Shown one piece after another: positions 16,070 through 21,692 of a DNA stretch of 21,692 bases. The notes beneath the pieces are model-generated. The model saw only the letters and a list, made by a program, of their open reading frames with translations, was not told the origin of the DNA and made no database searches. The position numbers were made by a program, and so were the translations under genes. The stretch comes from Marinosulfonomonas sp. PRT-SC04 (GTDB lineage: Bacteria > Pseudomonadota > Alphaproteobacteria > Rhodobacterales > Rhodobacteraceae). Positions within the stretch are counted from its first letter, which is position 1. The number at the start of each line of letters is the position of its first letter. Location of the stretch: the NCBI GenBank assembly GCA_001321835.1, contig JPUR01000215.1, positions 1 through 21,692 of the forward strand, read 5' to 3'.

Positions 16070-16378
16070 TTAAACTTTGATTTCGACGTCAACACCGGCT
16101 GCCAAGTCGAGCTTCATCAGCGCGTCTACAGTTTGGGGTGTTGGGTCGACGATATCCAGCAGGCGTTTGTGCGTGCGGATTTCGAATTGTTCACGAGACT
16201 TCTTATTCACGTGAGGACTACGCAGAACAGTAAATTTTTCAATCTTGTTCGGCATCGGAATCGGGCCGCGCACAGTGGCGCCAGTCCGTTTAGCTGTGTT
16301 GACAATCTCTTGAGTGCTGGCGTCCAGTACCCGATGGTCAAATGCTTTTAACCGAATGCGAATAGTTTGGCTTTGCAT
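16070..16378 (-). CDS. rpsJ: 30S ribosomal protein S10
   Basis: S10 is in the head of the small subunit and also serves as NusE in transcription antitermination. The 102-residue product starts [21 protein letters not shown] and has [34 protein letters not shown] in adjacent blocks, then [23 protein letters not shown]. It begins the S10 section, 85 bp after tuf; a 12-bp hairpin lies about 33 nt upstream of its ATG. Length is as in the family. Confidence 0.98.
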   Translation of the reverse strand: MQSQTIRIRLKAFDHRVLDASTQEIVNTAKRTGATVRGPIPMPNKIEKFTVLRSPHVNKKSREQFEIRTHKRLLDIVDPTPQTVDALMKLDLAAGVDVEIKV

Positions 16379-16411
16379 TGAATTAGCCTTTCGCGGCGTG
16401 AGAGTTGATAG

Positions 16412-16439
16412 GTGGAGCGCAGATTATTCTGCGCCCCAC
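16412..16439 (-). other. Strong hairpin between tuf and rpsJ
   Basis: On the minus strand GTGGGGCGCAGA and TCTGCGCTCCAC pair over 12 bp, with one wobble, around the 4-nt loop ATAA. CTATCAACTC follows, with no T-tract. It lies 24 nt past the tuf stop and 33 nt before rpsJ. It is the junction between the str and S10 sections and could separate them by RNA processing or attenuation. Confidence 0.65.
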
Positions 16440-16463
16440 ATCGAACCCGTATCGTTAGTTAGT

Positions 16464-17639
16464 TTACTCGAGGATTTTGGACACGACGCCCGCACCAACA
16501 GTCCGGCCACCTTCACGGATCGCGAAGCGCAAGCCGTCTTCCATGGCGATCGGCGCAATCAGTTCAACTTCGAACTTCAGGTTGTCGCCAGGCATAACCA
16601 TTTCAGTGCCCTCTGGCAGGGTAACCGTGCCCGTTACATCCGTTGTACGGAAGTAAAACTGTGGACGATAGTTGGCAAAGAATGGCGTGTGACGGCCGCC
16701 CTCGTCTTTGGTCAAAATATAGGCTTCGGCCTCGAATTTGGTGTGCGGCTTAACCGAACCTGGTTTCGCCAAAATCTGGCCACGCTCAACATTGTCACGG
16801 TCAATACCGCGCAAAAGAACACCAACATTGTCGCCAGCTTCGCCACGGTCCAGCAGTTTGCGGAACATTTCAACGCCGGTACAGGTTGATTTTGTGGTGT
16901 CGCGAAGACCGATGATTTCGATTTCTTCACCAATATTGATCACGCCACGTTCAATACGGCCAGTAACCACAGTGCCACGGCCAGAGATCGAGAACACATC
17001 CTCGATTGGCATCAAGAAAGGCTTGTCCATTGCACGTTCTGGTGTCGGGATATACTCGTCAACAGCTTTCATCAGCGCACGGATCGAAGTCTCGCCGATC
17101 TCAGGGTCGCGGCCTTCCATTGCGGCCAGGGCAGAGCCCATGACCACTGGAATGTCGTCGCCAGGATACTCGTATTTCGACAGCAGCTCGCGGATTTCCA
17201 TTTCAACCAACTCGAGCAGCTCGTCATCATCGACCTGATCAACTTTGTTCATGTAGACAACCATGTAAGGGATGCCAACTTGGCGACCCAACAGGATGTG
17301 CTCACGGGTTTGTGGCATCGGGCCATCAGCTGCGTTCACAACCAAGATAGCGCCATCCATTTGTGCCGCACCAGTGATCATGTTTTTCACATAATCGGCG
17401 TGGCCTGGGCAATCAACGTGCGCATAGTGACGCGCTTCGGTTTCATACTCAACGTGGGCTGCCGAAATGGTGATGCCGCGAGCTTTTTCTTCTGGCGCGC
17501 CGTCAATTTCGTCATAGGGAGTGAATTCACCAAAATATTTGGTGATCGCTGCGGTCAATGTGGTCTTGCCGTGGTCAACGTGGCCGATTGTGCCGATGTT
17601 AACGTGCGGTTTTGTGCGTTCAAACTTTTCCTTAGCCAT
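16464..17639 (-). CDS. tuf: Elongation factor Tu
   Basis: EF-Tu brings aminoacyl-tRNA to the ribosome as a GTP complex. The 391-residue product has the G1 motif GHVDHGKT (residues 19-26), RGITI (54-58), DCPGH (76-80, with the catalytic His) and NKVD (131-134), then domains 2 and 3, ending [14 protein letters not shown]. The frame is open 80 codons further upstream, but those codons overlap fusA. The true ATG has AGGAG 6 nt upstream. It follows fusA by 43 bp. Alphaproteobacteria often carry a second tuf copy elsewhere, which this window cannot show. Confidence 0.98.
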   Translation of the reverse strand: MAKEKFERTKPHVNIGTIGHVDHGKTTLTAAITKYFGEFTPYDEIDGAPEEKARGITISAAHVEYETEARHYAHVDCPGHADYVKNMITGAAQMDGAILVVNAADGPMPQTREHILLGRQVGIPYMVVYMNKVDQVDDDELLELVEMEIRELLSKYEYPGDDIPVVMGSALAAMEGRDPEIGETSIRALMKAVDEYIPTPERAMDKPFLMPIEDVFSISGRGTVVTGRIERGVINIGEEIEIIGLRDTTKSTCTGVEMFRKLLDRGEAGDNVGVLLRGIDRDNVERGQILAKPGSVKPHTKFEAEAYILTKDEGGRHTPFFANYRPQFYFRTTDVTGTVTLPEGTEMVMPGDNLKFEVELIAPIAMEDGLRFAIREGGRTVGAGVVSKILE

Positions 17640-17645
17640 GGTGGG

Positions 17646-17650
17646 CTCCT
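17646..17650 (-). promoter_or_regulatory. tuf Shine-Dalgarno site that fixes the start
   Basis: AGGAG lies 6 nt before the ATG at 17639-17637 and supports the 391-residue protein over the 471-residue open frame that runs back into fusA. Confidence 0.85.
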
Positions 17651-17682
17651 TCTTTACACTGTATGCGAATACGCCGTTGCGC

Positions 17683-19800
17683 TTACGCGAATTTCGCTTG
17701 AATTTCGTCCGAGATAGTTTGCGGAACGGGGTCATAATGGTCGAACTGCATCGAGAAGTTCGCACGGCCCGAAGACATGGACCGCAGGTTGTTGATGTAC
17801 CCAAACATATTGGCCAGTGGCACAAAGGCTTCGATCGCAATCGCGTTGCCGCGTGAATCTTGACCCTGAACCTGACCACGACGTGACGTCAGGTCACCAA
17901 TGATGCTGCCGGTATATTCATCCGGCGTGATCACTTCGACTTTCATGATTGGCTCGAGCATTTTCGCTCCAGCTTTGCGCAAACCTTCACGCATCGCAGC
18001 ACGTGCACAAATTTCAAAAGCCAAAACCGATGAATCGACATCGTGGTAAGCGCCGTCCAGCAGGATCACTTTGAAGTCGATCACAGGAAAGCCAGCTAGT
18101 GGGCCAGAGTCCATCACCGATTTGATGCCTTTTTCAACACCTGGGATGTATTCTTTTGGCACGTTGCCGCCAACCACTTTGCTCTCAAACGAGAAACCTT
18201 CACCAGGTTTGGTCGGCATGATGACCATTTTAATACGCGCGAATTGACCAGAACCACCAGATTGTTTCTTGTGAGTGTAGTCGATTTCAGCTTCATGACC
18301 AATGGTCTCACGGTAGGCCACTTGTGGCGCGCCGATATTGGCTTCAACCTTGAATTCACGACGCAGACGATCGACCAGAATATCGAGGTGCAATTCGCCC
18401 ATGCCCTTCATGATGGTTTGGCCCGATTCAAAATCGGTTTCAACGCGGAAGGAGGGATCCTCAGCCGCCAGACGGGCCAGACCTGCTGACATTTTTTCTT
18501 GGTCAGCTTTGGTTTTTGGCTCAACAGCAATCTCGATCACAGGATCGGGGAACGTCATTGTTTCCAGAACCACCGGATCAGCAACGGAACAAAGCGTATC
18601 ACCAGTGGTGGTTTGCTTCAGACCTGCCAGCGCAATGATGTCGCCCGCCCATGCTTCTTCGATTTCTTCGCGGTTGATCGCGTGCATCATCATCATCCGG
18701 CCAACACGCTCTTTTTTGCCTTTGGTCGAGTTGATGATGTTGTCGCCCTTTTTCAGGAAACCAGAATAAATCCGTGTGAATGTCAGCGAACCAACAAACG
18801 GGTCATTCATGATTTTAAAAGCAAGCGCCGAGAATGGCATGTCATCGTCCGCACGACGCGGAATGTCACGGGTTTCGGTCTCATCACCGGGCAAGAAGCC
18901 CATGTAATCAACAACATCCAGCGGGCTGGGCAAGAAGTCGATCACAGCGTTCAGCAGTGGTTGAACGCCTTTGTTTTTAAAGGCAGAACCCGCCAGCATC
19001 GGCACGAACGCCATTGCAATCGTACCCTTACGGATCAGACCGCGCAACGTCGCAACATCCGGCTCAACGCCGTCCAGATAGGCTTCCATGGCGTCATCAT
19101 CCATGTCGACAGCAAGTTCGATCATGGTGGCGCGACGGGTATTGGCTTCGGCCTGAAGCTCAGGGCGAATATCACGAATTTCCCACGTTGAACCCAGATC
19201 GTCACCGATCCAGACCCATTCTTGCATGGTGATCAAATCGACGATGCCTTCCAGCTCGGTTTCAGCCCCGATTGGGAACTGAACCGGGCACGGGATCGCA
19301 CCGGTACGGTCCAAGATCATATCAACGCAATTTTGGAAATCAGCGCCGATCTTATCCATTTTGTTCACGAAAACGATCCGTGGAACCTTGTAGCGGTCAG
19401 CCTGACGCCAAACAGTCTCGGTTTGAGGCTCAACACCCGCATTGGCATCCAACAACGCAATCGCACCATCGAGAACAGCCAAGGACCGCTCAACTTCAAT
19501 AGTGAAGTCAACGTGGCCAGGCGTATCAATGATGTTCATCCGATACTTTTCAGTATCGTCAGTTTCACCGTCAGTTGTGTGGGCCCAGAAAGTGGTGGTC
19601 GCAGCGGACGTAATGGTAATTCCGCGCTCCTGCTCCTGCTCCATCCAATCCATTGTCGCCGCGCCATCATGCACTTCGCCAAGGTTGTGGGATTTCCCCG
19701 TATAAAACAGGATCCGTTCGGTACAGGTGGTTTTACCTGCATCGATGTGAGCCATGATGCCGAAGTTACGGTATCGATCGAGTGGATATTCGCGTGCCAT
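17683..19800 (-). CDS. fusA: Elongation factor G
   Basis: EF-G is the GTPase that drives translocation and, with ribosome recycling factor, splits the post-termination ribosome. The 705-residue product has AHIDAGKT (17-24), ERGITIT (58-64), DTPGHVDF (92-99) and NKMDK (146-150), then domain II, the [10 protein letters not shown] segment of domain III, and the C-terminal domains with [22 protein letters not shown]. It starts 24 nt after rpsG and precedes tuf by 43 bp. All GTPase motifs are intact. Length is typical of bacterial EF-G1 (about 700). Confidence 0.98.
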   Translation of the reverse strand: MAREYPLDRYRNFGIMAHIDAGKTTCTERILFYTGKSHNLGEVHDGAATMDWMEQEQERGITITSAATTTFWAHTTDGETDDTEKYRMNIIDTPGHVDFTIEVERSLAVLDGAIALLDANAGVEPQTETVWRQADRYKVPRIVFVNKMDKIGADFQNCVDMILDRTGAIPCPVQFPIGAETELEGIVDLITMQEWVWIGDDLGSTWEIRDIRPELQAEANTRRATMIELAVDMDDDAMEAYLDGVEPDVATLRGLIRKGTIAMAFVPMLAGSAFKNKGVQPLLNAVIDFLPSPLDVVDYMGFLPGDETETRDIPRRADDDMPFSALAFKIMNDPFVGSLTFTRIYSGFLKKGDNIINSTKGKKERVGRMMMMHAINREEIEEAWAGDIIALAGLKQTTTGDTLCSVADPVVLETMTFPDPVIEIAVEPKTKADQEKMSAGLARLAAEDPSFRVETDFESGQTIMKGMGELHLDILVDRLRREFKVEANIGAPQVAYRETIGHEAEIDYTHKKQSGGSGQFARIKMVIMPTKPGEGFSFESKVVGGNVPKEYIPGVEKGIKSVMDSGPLAGFPVIDFKVILLDGAYHDVDSSVLAFEICARAAMREGLRKAGAKMLEPIMKVEVITPDEYTGSIIGDLTSRRGQVQGQDSRGNAIAIEAFVPLANMFGYINNLRSMSSGRANFSMQFDHYDPVPQTISDEIQAKFA

Positions 19801-19824
19801 TTTCTGGGGCCTAACCTTAAAGTG

Positions 19825-20295
19825 TTACCAGCGGTAATGGCTGAAAGCTTTGTTCGCTTCGGCCATTTTGTGGGTGTCTTCGCGCTTTTTAACGGCGGTG
19901 CCGCGGCTGCTTACTGCATCCATCAGCTCACCAGCAAGGCGCTCTTCCATTGTGTTCTCGTTGCGCTTGCGAGCCGCGATGATCAACCAACGAATGGCCA
20001 ATGCCTCACGGCGCTCCGGGCGCACCTCGACAGGAACCTGATAGGTCGCACCACCAACCCGACGCGAACGAACTTCGACGGACGGCTTGATGTTGTCGAT
20101 GGCTTCATGGAAGACCTCGACAGGGGCACGTTTCAGCTTGACTTCAACGCGATCAAACGCATTGTAGACGATGCTTTCAGCGATTGATTTCTTACCATCA
20201 ATCATCAGGTTATTCATAAATTTCGTAAGAATGCGGTCGCCAAATTTGGCGTCCGGCAATACTTCACGTTTCTCTGCGGCGTGGCGGCGTGACAT
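19825..20295 (-). CDS. rpsG: 30S ribosomal protein S7
   Basis: S7 starts assembly of the head of the small subunit and lines the E site; in E. coli it also represses the str operon translationally. The 156-residue product starts [20 protein letters not shown] and has VTKFMN in variant form ([19 protein letters not shown]), [20 protein letters not shown], and [10 protein letters not shown] at the end. It follows rpsL by 12 nt, so the E. coli-type intergenic S7 repressor site is absent or must lie elsewhere. Confidence 0.98.
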   Translation of the reverse strand: MSRRHAAEKREVLPDAKFGDRILTKFMNNLMIDGKKSIAESIVYNAFDRVEVKLKRAPVEVFHEAIDNIKPSVEVRSRRVGGATYQVPVEVRPERREALAIRWLIIAARKRNENTMEERLAGELMDAVSSRGTAVKKREDTHKMAEANKAFSHYRW

Positions 20296-20307
20296 CTCGA
20301 GCTCTCC

Positions 20308-20679
20308 TTACTTCGGCTTCTTGGCGCCGTATTTCGAACGACGTTGCTTACGATCTTTAACGCCTTGGGTATCCAAAACACCACGAAGGATGTGGTAACG
20401 GACACCGGGCAAATCTTTGACGCGACCACCACGAATCAGAACCACAGAGTGCTCCTGAAGATTGTGACTTTCGCCTGGAATATAACTGATCACCTCAAAA
20501 CCGTTGGTCAGGCGAACCTTCGCAACTTTCCGCATCGCGGAGTTTGGCTTCTTTGGTGTCGTTGTATAGACGCGCGTACAGACGCCGCGTTTCTGCGGAC
20601 ATCCCTCCAGATGGAGTGACTTCGAGCGTTTAACTTTGGGCCGCCGCGGTTTGCGGATCAGCTGTTGTATCGTTGGCAT
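20308..20679 (-). CDS. rpsL: 30S ribosomal protein S12
   Basis: S12 lies at the decoding centre and sets accuracy. The 123-residue product begins [20 protein letters not shown]. It has [11 protein letters not shown], with Lys at both positions where streptomycin resistance mutations usually fall in this loop (43-44), and [11 protein letters not shown], with Lys88 and the Asp89 that RimO methylthiolates in other bacteria. It therefore looks like a streptomycin-sensitive type. A longer frame reaches 20736 but has no family match. It is the first gene of the cluster, about 190 nt behind a strong promoter. Confidence 0.98.
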   Translation of the reverse strand: MPTIQQLIRKPRRPKVKRSKSLHLEGCPQKRGVCTRVYTTTPKKPNSAMRKVAKVRLTNGFEVISYIPGESHNLQEHSVVLIRGGRVKDLPGVRYHILRGVLDTQGVKDRKQRRSKYGAKKPK

Positions 20680-21001
20680 GCAGGTTATCCCCGTGTTGCA
20701 ACACATTAAAATTTCACGCGGATCGCATACCCGCACAGCGCAAATGCCACATCCACCCCAAATTGCAAGGCGGTATGGCGGGTATCCAGAGGATCGGAGC
20801 GCCAGCCCGGATCGTGACCACTACTAGTTTTAAACCTGAGCAAACGGGAATACACCCTGCCCAAGTGGCTGTCGTATATGGAGAGTCGCAGCCCGTGTCA
20901 ACAGGCTCAAACAATCCTTGTCACCTGAGGACCCATAATTATTGCACCCCATGAAAGCCCTATGATAAATAGGGGGAAACCGACGTCAGGACAACAGTAT
21001 T
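20680..21001. other. Divergent intergenic region between rpsL and the glycosyltransferase gene
   Basis: This 322-bp stretch has no gene. It holds the rpsL promoter (20873-20901) and an rpsL leader of roughly 187 nt with GC-rich, partly self-complementary sequence (for example GCGG/CCGC arms around 20719-20735). Near the other end, CCCTAT/ATAGGG (20958-20974) forms a 6-bp stem 28 nt before the glycosyltransferase ATG. No clear plus-strand promoter was found. rpoC, the usual neighbour upstream of rpsL, is not here. Confidence 0.7.
20873..20901 (-). promoter_or_regulatory. Sigma70-type promoter of the str cluster
   Basis: TTGACA (20901-20896), identical to the -35 consensus, and TATACG (20878-20873) are separated by exactly 17 nt. 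Transcription would begin near 20866. It is the best promoter in the window, and it faces the most highly expressed genes. Confidence 0.8.
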
Positions 21002-21692
21002 ATGCAAAGCAGTCTCGTTCTAACCCTCATGCGAAACGAGGGTCCGTTTATTCTGGAATGGGTGGCCTGGCAGAAGATGCTGGGGTTTGAAAATATTCTG
21101 GTTATGTTCAATGATTGCACCGATCATTCGCCGCAATTGCTGCGCCTGCTAGAGCGCGAGGGCGTGCTGAATTGCAAGCGCCACACACCGGAACCTGATG
21201 AGCACCCACAGCCCTCAGCGGCCCGCAATGCAGCGCAGCACCCATTGGTAAAAGAGGCCGAATGGATGTTCACCTGTGATGTCGATGAATTTTTGGTCAT
21301 TCACCAAGGCGACGGCACAATCGGCGCTCTGCTGCAAAACGGCGATGTGCCCTATGCCGCGATGGCGATCCATTGGCGGATCTTTGGCAGCAATCAGTTG
21401 ACCATCTGGCAAGACGGTTTGGTGCATCAACAATTCACCCAATCTAGCCTGCCAGAGACCAAACAAAACAATGGTTTCAAAAGTATCGTCAAGCAGCCCC
21501 GCAATTACGCCAAACTTAACACCCACTGCACCAGTGGCTGGATTGGCAGCGGCAGCTGGGATCAAAGCGGCAATTACTGGGTGCTGTCCGATGGCTCCAA
21601 ACTGGATGGGTTTCACCCTGATAAACGCCCCATGAATTCAACATCGCAAGACCTGATGACCCATAAGGTCGCCGAGGTTCATCATTATGCGG
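21002..21692 (+). CDS. Glycosyltransferase family 2/GT92-like protein, 3' end outside the window
   Basis: Only the first 230 residues are present; the frame is open to the window end. The sequence has the marks of a GT-A fold transferase of the Glyco_tranf_2_4/GT92-like type: LTLMRNEGPFILEWVAWQK (residues 8-26), VMFNDCTDHS (34-43), the metal-binding DVDEF (93-97) and AIHWRIFGS (122-130), with HHYA at the visible end where the family has its conserved His-Tyr. There is no signal peptide. It probably adds a sugar to a surface polysaccharide, but donor and acceptor cannot be told. The start at 21002 is chosen because an in-frame TAA lies at 20966; the ribosome site is weak (AGGA, 11 nt upstream), and an internal ATG at 21029 is possible. 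It diverges from rpsL and has no link with the ribosomal genes. Confidence 0.8.
   Translation, partial: MQSSLVLTLMRNEGPFILEWVAWQKMLGFENILVMFNDCTDHSPQLLRLLEREGVLNCKRHTPEPDEHPQPSAARNAAQHPLVKEAEWMFTCDVDEFLVIHQGDGTIGALLQNGDVPYAAMAIHWRIFGSNQLTIWQDGLVHQQFTQSSLPETKQNNGFKSIVKQPRNYAKLNTHCTSGWIGSGSWDQSGNYWVLSDGSKLDGFHPDKRPMNSTSQDLMTHKVAEVHHYA

Noticed and set aside
17640..17879. 80-codon N-terminal extension of EF-Tu
   Set aside because: It overlaps fusA, has no family match, and the normal start has a good AGGAG site.
19222..20187. 321-residue plus-strand frame opposite fusA and rpsG
   Set aside because: It is entirely antisense to two certain genes and its composition is what the reverse of their codons gives.
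20680..20736. 19-codon N-terminal extension of S12
   Set aside because: Family proteins start MPTIQQL, and the extension has no homology.
21215..21616. 133-residue minus-strand frame opposite the glycosyltransferase
   Set aside because: The plus frame has clear family motifs over the same interval; the minus frame has none.
1..21692. CRISPR arrays, toxin-antitoxin, restriction or other defence genes
   Set aside because: No regularly spaced repeats and no such protein motifs were seen on either strand.

Overview
The window is an alphaproteobacterial chromosome segment, most likely from the Roseobacter group of Rhodobacterales. The evidence is the wording of RpoA, SecY, L3, L17 and L22, the alphaproteobacterial tails on several ribosomal proteins, and the gene order. 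No species can be named from the sequence alone. Almost everything belongs to one minus-strand block of about 19.8 kb holding the fused str, S10, spc and alpha ribosomal protein clusters. Read in transcription order (right to left) it is rpsL-rpsG-fusA-tuf / rpsJ-rplC-rplD-rplW-rplB-rpsS-rplV-rpsC-rplP / rpmC-rpsQ-rplN-rplX-rplE-rpsN-rpsH-rplF-rplR-rpsE-rpmD / a DUF3461-like gene / rplO-secY-adk / rpsM-rpsK-rpoA-rplQ. Most junctions are 3-24 nt, or overlaps of 1 or 4 nt.

Flanks. At the left edge (1-640, plus strand) lies the 3' part of an IS256-family transposase, broken by a 37-nt insertion that contains a perfect short palindrome. At the right edge (21002 onward, plus strand) the first 230 codons of a family-2/GT92-like glycosyltransferase diverge from rpsL.

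Regulatory layout. A very good sigma70-type promoter (TTGACA, 17 nt, TATACG) precedes rpsL. Clear intrinsic terminators follow rplP (11525-11553), rpmD (6856-6888) and rplQ (864-889), so the block is probably several transcription units and not one. Candidate promoters with 16-17-nt spacers precede the DUF3461-like gene, rplO and rpsM. The rplO candidate has the same -10 hexamer and spacer length as the rpsL promoter. Strong hairpins without good U-tracts sit in the tuf-rpsJ, rplW-rplB, secY-rplO, adk-rpsM, rpsK-rpoA and rpoA-rplQ gaps. They are candidate attenuators, processing sites or autoregulatory leaders.

Function. The genes supply most of the ribosome's core proteins, the two main elongation factors, the RNA polymerase alpha subunit, the SecY translocon channel and adenylate kinase. 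The least ordinary items are the DUF3461-like gene inside the spc region, the 516-bp non-coding gap between rplP and rpmC (with a weak plus-strand small-RNA candidate), and the palindromic insertion in the transposase. No CRISPR array, tRNA, rRNA, defence system or obviously new multigene system is visible.
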